From Campylorhamphus procurvoides (taxonomy: Eukaryota > Chordata > Aves > Passeriformes > Dendrocolaptidae), in contig WBMV01003161.1 in assembly GCA_013396655.1 (NCBI GenBank), forward strand, positions 1,672,059-1,736,058: 64,000 bases of DNA, read 5' to 3'. The position numbers were made by a program, and so were the translations under genes. The notes beneath the pieces were generated by a model that was not told the DNA's origin, made no database searches, and saw only the letters and a program-made list of their open reading frames with translations. This document shows, piece by piece, positions 1 through 12,305 of this stretch; position 1 is the first letter of the stretch, and every line of letters begins with the position of its first letter.

Positions 1-16
1 TCAAATGAACATATCC

Positions 17-997
17 AAGAACAATGGCACGTAGGGTACCAGATTACTGCTCATTAAGCGGAACACGCTAAAGTAACATGCAAGCTAGACCTTGTTAGTA
101 TTTAAAAAAAAAAGAGAAATAAAAAGAAAAACCTCCTCCAGCCCAATGCCACCCAGCCCAGCCCCACCGATGGCCACGGTCCGGGAAATGCGAGAGCAGG
201 GGCGGGGGGCACGGCGAGGGGCGGCGGGGCTCGCCTTGGGACCACTTACCTTTGCCCAGCTCCGGCGGGACTCATCCAAGCAGCGCAGTGTGGCCACAGT
301 CACATTTTGATAGCAAACATCTTCCTGAGCGTCAGATCACGGTCTCGTACATTTAAAGCTGACATCACATGAAGTCACTTAGAGCAGAATGACATGGGGA
401 TGCCACCATGGATCTTCCCCGAGCCGAGGCGCCGGGCTGGAGCGCGGTGGGTTGGGGCAGGGAGAGGAAGACGAGCCCCCCCTCTCCTCGCACAATTTCC
501 TTCCAGNAAGAACAATGGCACGTAGGGTACCAGATTACTGCTCATTAAGCGGAACACGCTAAAGTAACATGCAAGCTAGACCTTGTTAGTATTTTAAAAA
601 AAAAGAGAAATAAAAAGAAAAACCTCCTCCAGCACAATGCCACCCAGCCCAGCCCCACCGATGGCCATCGTCCGGGAAATGCGAGAGCAGGGGCGGGGGG
701 CACGGCGAGGGGCGGCGGGGCTCGCCTTGGGACCACTTACCTTTGCCCAGCTCCGGCGAGACTCATCCAAGCAGCGCAGTGTGGCCACAGTCACATTTTG
801 ATAGCAAACATCTTCCTGAGCGTCAGATCACGGTCTCGTACATTTAAAGCTGACATCACATGAAGTCACTTAGAGCAGAATGACATGGGGATGCCACCAT
901 GGATCTTCCCCGAGCCGAGGCGCCGGGCTGGAGCGCGGTGGGTTGGGGCAGGGAGAGGAAGACGAGCCCCCCCTCTCCTCGCACAATTTCCTTCCAG
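17..997. repeat. 490-bp direct duplication interrupted by one N
   Basis: Positions 17-506 and 508-997 align without gaps (offset 491) and differ at only about five bases. The differences are near the A-run at about 103, at 144/635, two around 177-179/668-670, and at 268/759. The copies meet at a single N at 507. Unique sequence continues after 997. The arrangement is typical of two haplotypes or overlapping contig ends placed side by side in an assembly, not of an old duplication. Confidence 0.9.
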
Positions 998-1000
998 TTT
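741..1000 (-). other. FEZF2: Putative noncoding first exon end and promoter of the neighbouring gene, probably FEZF2
   Basis: A near-perfect minus-strand donor GGCAAAG|gtaagt ends an exon at 741. The same site in the duplicated copy ends at 250. The stretch upstream on the minus strand is GC-rich and contains a CRE-like tgatgtca followed by tttaaat, which could serve as a TATA-like box. No recognisable protein is encoded, so this would be 5' UTR. The FEZF2 name rests on mammalian synteny, where FEZF2 lies downstream of CADPS on the same strand with its 5' end facing CADPS. The exon start is not defined by the sequence. An unrelated noncoding RNA is the main alternative. Confidence 0.4.
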
Positions 1001-1299
1001 AAGACGCACAAATCGCTCGTGTGCGAGCTGGGTTTTTTCCTCTCTCTCTCCCTTCTTAAAAAGCAACTTGCAAAGCAGAGGAATCGTTTTGCATGTGGCA
1101 AATTAGAAGGCAAGTGCGATTCACAAGTTGGGTGGAAAAGAGTGCTCCAGTTCTTGCTGGGGTTAGAAGAGCCACTCCGAGTGAGCGTGAGGATTTTTTT
1201 TCTTCCTTTTTTTTTTTTAAAGAAGGGGGAGAATGATTTTTTTTTCTAAGGCAACTACCACGCAACCATGCTCGAGTTATTTTGGCAACCCATCTGCAA

Positions 1300-1480
1300 T
1301 CAGCTCCGTTGCAACCGAGCTGGAAGATAATTAATAAATTGTCACTTATCTGCGAGCCTCCCCAGCATGTATAAATTAATAGCCAACCCATTAATTAGGA
1401 CAGTGTATTAATGTTAATTAAACTAAGTTTAATTCCACCCCTCTCCCCTCACAGGGTAGCTAGTGATTAGCCTTAAATAA
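1300..1480. promoter_or_regulatory. AT-rich homeodomain-site cluster upstream of the putative FEZF2 promoter
   Basis: Dense TAATTA/TTAATTA motifs occur here, including gataattaataaa, ataaattaatagc, cattaattagg, tattaatgttaattaaac and gtttaattcc. They are flanked by GC-richer DNA. Such clusters are typical of developmental enhancers near transcription-factor genes. Enhancer activity is inferred; only the motif density is seen. Confidence 0.4.
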
Positions 1481-2159
1481 ATGCGGAGGGAGTCGAGTCC
1501 AGGACTGGATTTCGCTGCTTAAGAAAAAAAAATTAAAAAAAAGACCAGTGTTCAGCGAACGGGAGTTCTGTAAATTGTCACCCCCGCAAGATGCCCGCTG
1601 CCCTGGGGTGGGCACCTGGGCGGCCCTCCCTTGCCCTCCTAGCCCTTTTTTTACCCCCTCGCCTTTCCTCTTCCCCCTTGCCTCCCCCCCAAATAGGCAA
1701 CGATACATTATAGCGCCTGGATGCCGGGGTTTCTTCCCTTCCTCTCTCTAATTAAAATACCGTGATGCGGGAGGGGAGGATTTGCAGAAACCTCAGATGC
1801 GAGGACGCGGTAATTGAGAGAGTCCCGCGTCCACCTGTTTGGGGGGGTCCGGCAGCACCCCCGGGCCCTGATTAGCCGCCCCGTCCCTCGCTGGGGCTAT
1901 TCAGGCGAACCAATTTTCCCCCAGCGATTCAGGGCGCTCAATTCTCTTTCACTTGTAGCCACTATAGCGCTGCGTGGAACCTGGTTTTGTGTGTTTCTAA
2001 AATAAAGGGGAGGATTATCCGGGGGAGAGGGGGGGAGCGAAGGGTTTAGATTGAGCCTGGCCAGAGGTAAAGCAAGCGATGAAAAGGCCCCAATATATAT
2101 TTTTTTTCCGCCTCCCTCGCACGCCTAAGAAAGTTTGTAGGAATTCGGGGGTTTTGTGC

Positions 2160-4120
2160 GGCGCTGACAAAGCCGCGCCTCCTCTCCCCGCCGGGGCAGC
2201 TCGCCGGCGGCTGTTTGCAGACAGGCTTTTTCACCTGCGAACCACAACACGCTCCAGAAACAAACTTTGAAAGCGGCGGCCGCCCCGGGGCTGCCTGCGG
2301 GCGGAGAGGAGCGCCCTGCCCCAGGGGGACACCCCGTCTGGAGCATCAGGTGTTGGCATCCCCACAGCCCTGCCCGCTCCTTCCTGCCTGCCCCGATCTC
2401 ACGGGTCAGCGTTCAAGGGAGCGAGGGAACCGTCCCGTTTCTGGGGGAGAGGATGGGACGGGACGGCGGGGAGCCACACAAGCCGTGTCCGGTGGCTGGA
2501 CTGCGGGAGAGCCCGTCAGAGCCCCGGGGAGCCGCATCGCGCTGCCCGCCCTGCCCGCGCCTTCTCCGGGCAGCGGGAGCGGCTGGGCTGGGCTGGGCTC
2601 CGCTCGCTCCCGGGGCTCGCCGGCTTTAGCAAAGTATTTAATTAGCCGCCACAAACTTCTTTTCCTCGCCTGCAGATTATACTGAGTGGAGGGTTGGGAA
2701 CTATTTTACACCTTGCCACTCACATGTTAATTAATCTCTATCTAACCCTAATTGCAGTTTATTCAAGCACCGCTCAAACAGCTCACCCACACAATAAACA
2801 CTGGGGCTGCTTTTATCCATATTACTCCCCGCTCACACGTTGAGTAATTAACTCCAGTACCAACTAATAGTGCAAACAAATATTTTCTGTAAACGAGATG
2901 ATTTCGGGCAGGATAAAAGAGGGCTGCGGAGCCGGGGCCGGGAGCTCGCTGCCAGCTTCCCCGCGCCGCCCTCATCCTTGCCGAGGTGTTTGCTGGACCG
3001 GCTCTCTCCCTCTTTCCCTCCCTCTTCCCGGTCGAGGGAACGGCTGCCGGCTCCCCGCTCCGCACCCACCGCCCTGCTCGGGGCAGCGGGTCCCGCAGGC
3101 CTCAGGGCTCCTGGGGTCGAGGAGACCTGGGGGGATCCCTTGCGCAGCCCCGGGGCCGCCTCCTTCCTGCATCCCGGAGAAGCTCTCGAGCATCCCGAGG
3201 CCGGGTACCGGCTCAGGCCGTGCCGCTGCCTCCCGGCCGGCGAGAAGCAGGGTACCGCACGCCTTGTGCATCAGGGCTTTGAGATCCCAGCTAAGACCCG
3301 GGCATCGGAGCTCAGTATTTTAATTGAAATCGCAGGTTTAGGCACAGCTGGAGGCCGTCTCTATCGATTCGACTTCTGCTGTTCCGGCGAGCATATTACA
3401 ACTGACTGACTTTGAGACAGCTGCCCCGGCCCCCTCGCCTGCCCCGGCCCCGTCGCTGCCCACCGCAGAGCCCGAGCCCCTCGGAGAGCCGGGCGGATCT
3501 GGGGGGCCCGGACGGGTCTGGGGGCCCCAGGCGGCCCAGCCCGTCTTGGGGAGGCAGGAGCGGCTGCACGTCGGGCGAGCTGCGGGCTCCCGGCCCCGCA
3601 CCGCGTGCTGCCTCTCCCGGGGAGGCTGTTCTCCCGTGGGGTTTCAATCCTTCACCCCCGACGTCTGGCGTCTGGAGGGAGAAATGGTTTTCGGGTTTTT
3701 CCCAGGAAGGCGCACGCCGCAAAGTCGCTCCTGATGCGGACGCCGCCGCTCCTGCGGTTATTTTTGCGCTGCTGCTTCCCCAGAAAAACGAGTGCGGAGC
3801 CCGGACGGGCCGGGCCGACCCCGTGCGGGACACAGCGGTTCACCCGGGGCTGCTCTAACACTCCCTGCCCTCGGAGGGTCCCGTACGCGCCCGGCAGCCC
3901 CAGCCCCGAAAGCTCCCGGGCCGCTGACATCGAAAACTGGCGGGGGTTCCCCTTTCGCCCCTCGACAGCCAGACCCGCTCCGCCAGCGGCGCCCCGGGAT
4001 GTGTCCCGGGCCGGAGCGCAGGGCCCCGCAGGCCGACCCCGCTCCCCGTGCCCGTCGGGCCGCCCCTGCCCGGCCAGTCGGTGCTGGGCATTTCTGGTCC
4101 ACTGGAAGACAACTTAGGAT
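2160..4120. promoter_or_regulatory. CpG-rich block
   Basis: The block is rich in G+C with many CpG dinucleotides, for example ggcggccgccccggg near 2274 and the interval 3420-4110, and it contains a short GGGCT repeat at about 2584-2602. The many long open frames on both strands reflect few stop codons in GC-rich DNA, with no recognisable domain. The block most likely belongs to the regulatory domain of the adjacent developmental gene. An AT-rich island interrupts it at about 2625-2900. Confidence 0.55.
2625..2905. promoter_or_regulatory. AT-rich island inside the CpG block, enhancer-like
   Basis: Between two GC-rich halves lies sequence with tatttaattagcc, gttaattaatctc, ctaattgcag, tgagtaattaactcc and actaatagtgcaaac. 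The abrupt composition change and repeated homeodomain cores suggest a constrained noncoding element. This is an inference from composition and motifs. Confidence 0.4.
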
Positions 4121-4265
4121 CCTCCTAGTTATTTAACTTGGCAGCTGCTTAAACTCCACAGTGGAAGCTGCCGAAAGTTATTAGCATTACGCTTCAATCT
4201 CTCCGAAATGGTGGCTTTGATTTCCATGCTGCTTTGCTTTCTATATGTATTTTTCTAAATACTTT
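4105..4265. promoter_or_regulatory. Enhancer-like element with 7-bp inverted repeat
   Basis: At the downstream edge of the CpG block, ggcagct (4140-4146) and agctgcc (4166-4172) form an inverted repeat around an internal ccacagtgg. TTAGCATTA and TTTGATTT motifs follow. No reading frame is convincing. A regulatory role is only suggested. Confidence 0.25.
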
Positions 4266-7200
4266 TTTCCCCTTTTTTAATAGCAGAAGGTGATGGACTA
4301 CCGGACGAACCACCAGCCCAGGCAATTAGGATGGGGCTGTCTTTGTAAGCCACGGGGGTGGCAGCTTGTTAGGTGGTTTTGCAGCTTTGGGGCTGGTGCA
4401 AGGTGTGGCAGAGCGGCCCTGGGTCAGGCTGGGCTGTGGTGCTGCCCGGCCCTGGCGCCTCTGTGCTGGGTTTGGGTCTGTCTCAGTGCAAGGCAGAAAT
4501 TACGGCTGTGCAGGGTCAACCCAGGGATGGTCTCAAGGTGTTTGGCCGCAGTTCGGTTTGCAGTGGTCAGACTGCTTGGACAAATTAGGGAGTAACGAAC
4601 AGGGAAATCGGGACAGCAACGTTTGGGGTTGAGGTGAAATGAGGGTTGCTACTGTGATTGCTTCCCGTTATTCCTTTTAAACAGTGATACCTTGTGCAAC
4701 GGGAGTAGTGCCAATGCCTCAGTTCCCATGGGCAGTCCCTCTCCTCCTGCAGGGCCAGTAGTGTCGGTGGGGTGACCCTGCTGCCCTGTCACCAACTGAG
4801 AGTGCCATGACCGGGGCAGGGGCAGTGCATGGCAAGGCCACCTTGGCTGGAGCAGAGGCACTGACTCCCTCCAGACTATTTTTTCATCTCTGTCACTGAG
4901 TTATGTACACATTACTGCATATCTGTAGGAAGATAATTTTAATTTATTTTTAGATTTTTTTTTTCTGGGGAGGTAGTTTTTAGAGCACTGCACAGGTCCA
5001 GAGCAAATGCTGTTAGTGGGATTTTGGAAGCAAACTGTCCAGAGTCCTGGCATGGTTGTACTGTTCAACTTTGTCAGTGATGGAAGAGTAGCATCGACAT
5101 CTCCAACCTGTCCGATTTTAAGAGCTGGTATCTGACCTGCTTCTAAAGCTGTTTGAAATCTAGTCCCACTGCAGAGCAACCGGCAGGGCACTGTGGCAGG
5201 AGCTGCACAGAGTGCCTCGATGGCAATCAAACTGGCTTATGTAATTCTAAAAATGGCAACTCCTTACTTGCCACATCTCTTTCTGTCTATGCGGAGAGTC
5301 CTGCAGAGCTGCCAAACAGAAGCAATTGAATGAACTCTTTTCCCGGCTCATTCCTCCTTCCGCAGCTCGGAGAAAGTGAGCCAGAGCCTATTCTAGTTTG
5401 CCTGTCAACAGGAATGGTAACTAACGGCTCGATCCCAGCCAGGCTTTATGCCCCAAAAACGCTGCCTGCTTGCCTGTGAAGCGTGGAGAGACATCATGAG
5501 GGAAATCTAGTTCCTGGTGTGAGACTGGTCTGGCCCAGGAGGCAGGCAAGGAGTTGGTGGAATCCACACCGTGTCCAAAGTCAACCTAGCCAGTAAAGCA
5601 AGGAAGGAATTGTTGAGCGGGTGAGCTGCTGCTCTCCATCCTTACTGTGGGAAATAGTCACCCCTCGTGTCGCAGTAATGGAGCAATGCTGCATTTCATT
5701 TCTGAACGCTGAAACTGGAAGATATTCCTTCCTAATGTTTTGAAATGTTGTACTTTTTTGTTTTGAGAGAGTGGGAGCTTTTAAATTTTCCTGGGTTTGT
5801 AGGGTTTTTTCCCCCTATTTTCTATTTAGGAGAAAAGGTGGGAGGAGGTAGAGAAGGAGAATATAATGGGGGGATGGCCTTGTTCTCACTTTCCTACTGA
5901 AAACATTTCAGAAAAAGGAGCAAAAAGCAGTGAAAATGGGTAGAAGCCCACTTCAGTTTTGTGTTCTTATTCCTTCCTTTTTTTTGCTTGAAAGAAGGAT
6001 GGCCAAAAAAGTAAGTGGGACAAACTCCACGTGTTTTGAATTATTCTCCCCTTAATGAGATAGAAAACCAGCTCATTTTCCAAATTACTTCCTTTTTCAA
6101 TGAAGAAAACCAAACTGAGAAATAATCTTTCCAAAGCCAATTTTTCCACTGTCTTTTTTGCCACTCACTCCTCTATTGGTGTTGTCCAGTCTTTCTGGCT
6201 GTGCCACATGTTACGGTGTCTGAGATTTGTATTTGCCCTTGTTTGAACTGTTGTCACAGATGTCCCCATCAGCCGCAGGGCTGGATTCCATGGGCTGCGG
6301 GGTGTGGAGGTGGCAGCACCTTACCTCCTTCCCCCAGGGCATGTGGGACCGGCTGGACTGCGGCATCCCTGTCCCTGGTGGTGGTGGTGGCTAAGTCGGA
6401 GAGAGCCTGGCAAGACTCCCAGACTGACTGGTGAAACTGCTGCTGTGCTACTTGAGCACAGGAAAAGGGCTGATTTCACCCCAGAAGAAGACATGATCTA
6501 GAAGAACCACTAAAAATCCCCCTAACAGTGAGAGCCCCAACTAAAAATCCAGACCTAGTTATTTGAAGAAAAAACTTCAGCGCACAACCCAAGTATTTCC
6601 TGAATGTTGAAGAACACCCACAAATTATGCAAAAATAGCCAATTATTTATTTATTTAACTAGGAGCCTTAGCTTGTGATTTTGGGCTGGCAGTGGGACTG
6701 GAGTTAATGATGCTGAAAAAAACAATTGAGAGAAAAGCCCAGGTGAGTCATGGGCTCTGGGGGGCAGAGGAGCTTCTTCAGCTCTTTCTCGCAAAATGCA
6801 GATCATTGCAGAACCCACCAAGGGCTCTGAGACTTCTTGGATGAGGAGGACCTGACCAGGGTAACTGTTTCTCCCTGCAGAACTCTAGGGCTTTGGCCCC
6901 GTGGCCCATGGATGAGGCTGGTGTCCCATGGCTACGGCCAGTGTGTGTTGGAGGGATTGGCTCATCAATTCCTGCCTGGACACCAAGCAGATGACCAAGG
7001 GTAGATATGTCACAGTGAGCATTAGCTGCTGTTCAGCAGGTCATCCTTCCCATCCCTACTGGACTGAGCTATGGGGTGTCCTCCAGAACTGGTGAACATG
7101 GATACAGGGCATGTTCCTGTCCCTGATGTGAGGGTCCGGGTGGTTTGGAGGCTGCCACGTGCTCTGCCTCTTATGTGAAATCAAACCTGCCATCTTTGCA

Positions 7201-10200
7201 GGTTTAGCTGGTTTGAAAAATACCTTCCCCCTTGTCAGAGTTCACCACCACATTCACTGTAAGTCTTTGAGCTATAAATCTCCTCCTACCTCCCTTCCAG
7301 TGTGTGCTTCTCTCCAGATGACAGCCTGGGACAGCCCCGAGATCAGCTGCTCGTGGAGCTCTCTGTGCCGAAAGCAGTCCTAAATGGTGTGGCCTTTGTT
7401 CCCCCCAGCTGTCGTATCCTCCGGGATCTGCAACAAGTCCTCATTTTACAGACCCCATCTTGACAGTCCCCAATCTGATCTGACCACCTGGTTTGTTTTT
7501 GAATCGAGCACTTGAGTCATAACATTTCTGTTTATTTCAACAACTGTATTCCTTGCATAGGAAATGAGCCAAGATGGTCTAAGGCGGGGAGAGAGAAGCA
7601 TGTCGTGGTTGTAATTGCTTTTGCTCTCCCAATATAAAATTTTACAGTATAATCAAAATCTTATTTTTGTAGTACTGGACTCTGTTATTGACTTAATCTT
7701 CTTAAGTGCTCCTATTATTCCAGTGATTTCATCGTTGTATGTTGATTTTAATCTTTTGATCTCCATATTAGCTACTGCCTGCAACTAATTTGTTGCTCAG
7801 TGTTTTTCTTTGTTTTGACCTGTGAGGCATTTTCCTCATGGCACACAACTCTGCTGGCAGATTGCATATAATCTCTGCACTTTTTTTCTCCCATATTTTG
7901 CACAGTTATAACAAATGCAGATTTACAAATTGAAATGGAATATGTATCTTTTAGAAAGGCTGAGGAAAATACCACTTCAGATTTAGCTCAAGAGCCTGAA
8001 CGTGCTTGATTAAAGGTAATACGGCTGAATAGAGCTCACCAGAGAGAGGTGTTGCACAGGTTTTTTAGGTCAGCAAGTTCAGAATGGGTGAAAACGGCAA
8101 TAATTGTAATTTACATGCAGTCAAGGATGAAAGAGTTTCTGAAAGGAGTGTTAGACCTAAGATGAAGAAGGCTGGGTTTTGTGAGTGGCTCAAGGGACTC
8201 TCCTAGCTGGGCTTCGCTTGATCCAGCAGTGACTCTGATGAATCCTGAACCACGGAGCAGGTTTGTGATCAAACACCGGTGATGGTGGCAATGGTGCAGA
8301 GCCATGATCTTCACAGATAAATTGTGGGGGTTGACATACAGCTCTGCTCTGTTTCGGTTGGCCATTAGACAATTGCTTTGCCCTCAGTAATTGATGGTTT
8401 AACCTGTACTGATTTATTTGGTGCTTTGTTTGCTTTAGCTTTTTCTTTTAAAGCTTAAAGAAGTAATTTTTGCCCTAGGTTTGCTGTGACTTTTTTGAAA
8501 AGAGCACAGCCTGAACATTGACAAAATCATCTTTGCTTTGTTGCATGCTTGTTTATGCTTCTGAACACAAATTGTCTTCTAATATTTTTGACGTTTTGGT
8601 CACTAGAGAGGCAGAAAAGCAATTTCTAAGATGCCTATGGGCCAGAAGACATGCATTACAGCAGAGGGGAAAGAATCTGTTAGTTGCTGAAATATAAAAC
8701 AAATTGGATGAACAGCTGCTGACACTTGTCAGTCAAATAGTTGATAGCATTTTCAGTCTCCATGCCACATGCTTTAAGTAAGTCTGTCAAAAAAAGGATA
8801 TTTTCACTGGACTTCCCTGTAAATATGAGAGAAGTTTTGGCCTGATCTATCATTTAAAATTTTGCTGGCAGAAGAATGAAATTTTCCTCTTTCCCCAAAA
8901 CTGATTGACATAACTGTACTGGCAGATTCTTCATCTAGGTGCAGTTGTACTGGCAGAAAGTCCTTTGACTGTTGGAGCTTGTTCCGTCACAGCAATGGGT
9001 TGAAGGGAACCAGCAGCAGCTCTTTGCATTCCTCGTCTGGGTTTGCCAGCACTCCCATCCGTCCACAAGCCCTTTTAGGTGCTGCCCGAGCCTTGCTCTA
9101 CAGGATCCTGAGCCCAGTCCACACTGTAGTCTGTGGCCAGGAGGGTTTTAAACCGATTGATGTTTTTTAGACAAAACCAAACCATTTTGGATTTGACATT
9201 TCTGCAGGATTAACCCAAGGTGGCACTTCCCACTCCTGATACCAGGGTACAGAACCCATTTAGGACAGGGCTGGGCTGCCAGCACCCACATAAGCATGTA
9301 CAGGGTTAAAGGCAGTGGGGATCAGGATGCAGCACTCTCCTTTGCTCAGCCACAGGCTGCAGGTTCTGCAGTGGGAGGTTAAATCCTGCTTTGCAGCACT
9401 GCTTGTATGTGAGATCTTCTCCCCTCTCCCACTAAAGGATGTAACTTGAAGCTCATAATTTGGGTCCAGACTCCTTAAAACTAGGAAGATGGCTAATGCT
9501 TCCTTGTTCTGGGTGTGTAGCCAAGCCTCTGGGTTGTTTTGGAATCTCTGAGGTGCTTTACTGGGATTTGAGGACATTGAAAATGCTGTCACAGGCCACA
9601 GGGTCATTGCTCATGACAGAGGAACTCGATCAAGGGTGTCCATCACCGCCGTTTCAGGGAGGTACCGACGTGTGCTAGCGATGCACAGCCAAGGAGCATC
9701 TCCTGAAGGCTGCGCCCACACTCTCATTCAAAAAACTGAGCAGGGCTCACTATTTTGAAAGGTGGCAGGTGGAAGTGGGCTGTGTTTTTCCCAATAAATA
9801 TTTTGTGTTTAAAAAAAAAAGGGAGCCATTTCCAGAGCAGAGTCAAGCTGTTTCTCCAGCTCTGCTGTGCCTGTCTGAGAGCAGAGCTACAGATTTGGGT
9901 GTCCCTCAGTGCTCTTTGCTACCAGCCTGGTGGCCAACCCAGTAAGGCTTTCTGAGTGCCTCGTTGTGGAGCTGTTGTCCTTCACATAAATAGTTGGGAC
10001 AGCTGAAGGAGAGGATGAAGAGGTCATGAGCACTCATGTGCATCAGTAGGTATGTGTGGATCTCAACCACCTAGAAAGAAGGGACCAGGTGTTTGTTCAC
10101 TTCTTTATGTCTTGTGAGAGTTGTTTTGTCAGGCAAGCTCTGTGAGGGCTTCAAGGTGGGACTGAAGGCTCCAAGCACAATGTGGTGAAGATATAGATGT

Positions 10201-10910
10201 TTTTTTGTACACATTCCAGTGACAGACCTGTAAAGGTACCTGAACTGGTTTTGAAAGACTCAGCATGACTTAAACACTCAGTTCTTCTGGGGACTTAGGA
10301 CCAAGCAGTTGCACAGATGGAGGGTGGGTAAGTAGGGGGAAGAGCTTCCTATGTCAGTGGCCACAAAGCCATGTTCCTGTCTAAGTCCTCAGAGATGGCT
10401 TTTCTGGCAATGCTTTCCTCTACCACCTGCATGGAGTAAGACAGAAATCAAGAAGGGATCTGCTGGGATACAGTCAAGAGTTCAAAACGTGCCTATCCTT
10501 GTGCAGCAGGTGGTTTCTCAACATGTACATGGTGCTAAATGTTCATGTCCACTGCCCACTCCTGAAGGGAAGCCCCTGTTAATGCCCCTGTTTCCAGGTG
10601 GGTGATGTGTGCAGGACACCAGGGGAAGGTGGGTGTTGAATATGAAGGGCATGGCCATCCAGGGGGGGCTGCAAAGCACCTCCAGAGCCAGGTGCTAAAC
10701 TCTGTCACAGAGGAGAGTGACCCAAAAATCCAGCATTGCAGGTGAATATGCTCCAGGCTCCATAATTATCCCAGCCCAGTTTGAGACTCAACACCTCCTT
10801 CACAGGCAGTTCCAGAGGTCTCAGTCTCCTCCTGTGTGTCCAGGGAGTGTCTCATGGCTTTAGGACACTGGAAATTGGTATAGTTTAATGGTTCACTGTA
10901 TCAGTAAGGC
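4266..10910. other. Intergenic region, no gene recognised
   Basis: Between the CpG-rich regulatory block and the CADPS 3' end I see only short chance frames, homopolymer runs and ordinary unique DNA. There is no convincing exon, RNA gene or intact transposon. The distance between the inferred FEZF2 5' end and the CADPS 3' end is roughly 10.5 kb, compatible with a compact bird genome. Confidence 0.6.
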
Positions 10911-10929
10911 TTTTCCAGGCAAGATGTTT

Positions 10930-11095
10930 TTAGATTGGAAGAGATTTAAAGATCACCTCGTTACAACCCCCCTACCATGGACAAGGACACTGTCCACTAG
11001 ACCAGGTTGCTCAGAGCCCACTCCAACCTGGCCTTGAACACTTCCAGGGATAGGCCATCCACTACTTCTCTGGGCAACTGTTTCAGGTGTGTTTC
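10930..11095 (-). mobile_element. CR1 LINE 3'-end fragment
   Basis: Read on the plus strand, it shows the order of motifs seen in antisense CR1 copies: gattggaagagatttaaag, atcacctcgttacaaccccc, tgtccactagaccaggttgc, acttccagggataggcc, and ccactacttctctgggcaac. The sense strand is minus. It is a 5'-truncated, diverged and non-functional copy between CADPS and its neighbour. Confidence 0.85.
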
Positions 11096-11574
11096 CATTA
11101 AACATGTTTTCCATCAAATCAGGCTGTTATTTAATTTCATCTCAGGGTCTGCCCCTGTCCTCTGTGTGTGTCTCCCTGCTGCAATTGGCTTCTTTGGGAG
11201 AAATTAAAATACAAGCTGAGGCCTTTTGGAGGAAGGCAAGTGTCAGGCAAGGCCGATGGCCGTAAAAACAGGGGCTTAACAAGAGCAGATCATCAATTGA
11301 GGATTTCCAGGGACAAGTCATAGCATGTGGAGTGCAGATAAGAAACAAACTGTGGAGGTGAGTGCACAAATGACCTTGTACCTGGGGAACAGACAGAGTG
11401 GTCCCATCCTGACCTTGGGGAGCAAATCAGAAAACCATCTTCTTAATTAATAAACTAAAAAACACCCATGAAAAAAGAAAATTCCTTTATTCTGAGAGGT
11501 GGGGGCTCTTACATCTCAGCTTGTTTTGTTTTCTTTTTTTTTTTTCCTAAGGCAGACATAAAAAGACTCCGTAT

Positions 11575-11607
11575 TTTATTATTAGGACATCTGAATAGTT
11601 ATTTATT
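11575..11607 (-). terminator. CADPS polyadenylation signals
   Basis: Two canonical AATAAA hexamers on the minus strand (11602-11607 and 11575-11580) lie 27 nt apart, about 1.03 kb after the stop codon. A further AATAAA at 11486-11491 could serve a slightly longer 3' end. Which is used cannot be decided from sequence alone. Confidence 0.6.
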
Positions 11608-12305
11608 GAGAAGCCACAGTTCTCACACTTTTACAACTGTCGGCTTGTATAAGGCAAAAAAAGCAAAATGGATCACTATTTTACACAGAAAGTAAAAGCT
11701 TTGGAGGAGGGACTGATGGACATGCAGTTACTGGTTAAAATGCAATGTACATGACATATATAAAAACCATTGTGAAACAGAGGAATTGTAAATTATGGTT
11801 ACGATCTACTGAAATAAATATTCAATATATTATTATAAACACATTTGTATAGTCTAAGATTGTAATTAAAGTTGTCTTTGTACATACACAGTTATTTGAA
11901 ATTTAAACAAAAATGTAACATTTAGAGGAGCAAACGTCAACATAAAACAACTGCTTTGGACTTGTAATGTGGCATGATATATCCATAATGATAGGATTAA
12001 TCTGGTGTGGCAATTAGAATGACTAATCCTTTGGGATGTAGCCTCTATGGAGTTAACTGCATATTGAAGGGAAGAGCCTGGTACATTAACAAGGATGCAG
12101 AATGATTCAAACGGCTGTCTGGGTTTGTTTGTTTTCTGGTTTTTAAATGAACAGAGAGAACAAAAAATCATTTGTAATTGCCTGGTTCTTCTTTCAAAAA
12201 CAAAGCTGTTTTTTAATTAATTTTAAGCAGTTGGCATCCACAGAAGAGAAACAAAGAAATGAAAGGACTCGAGTCACTCATCTTCACAACAATTTACCAT
12301 CAATG

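Noticed and set aside
92..310. Short open frames across the duplicated block on both strands
   Set aside because: They overlap the splice donor and GC-rich leader, and have no similarity to a known protein. They are better explained as 5' untranslated and intronic sequence.
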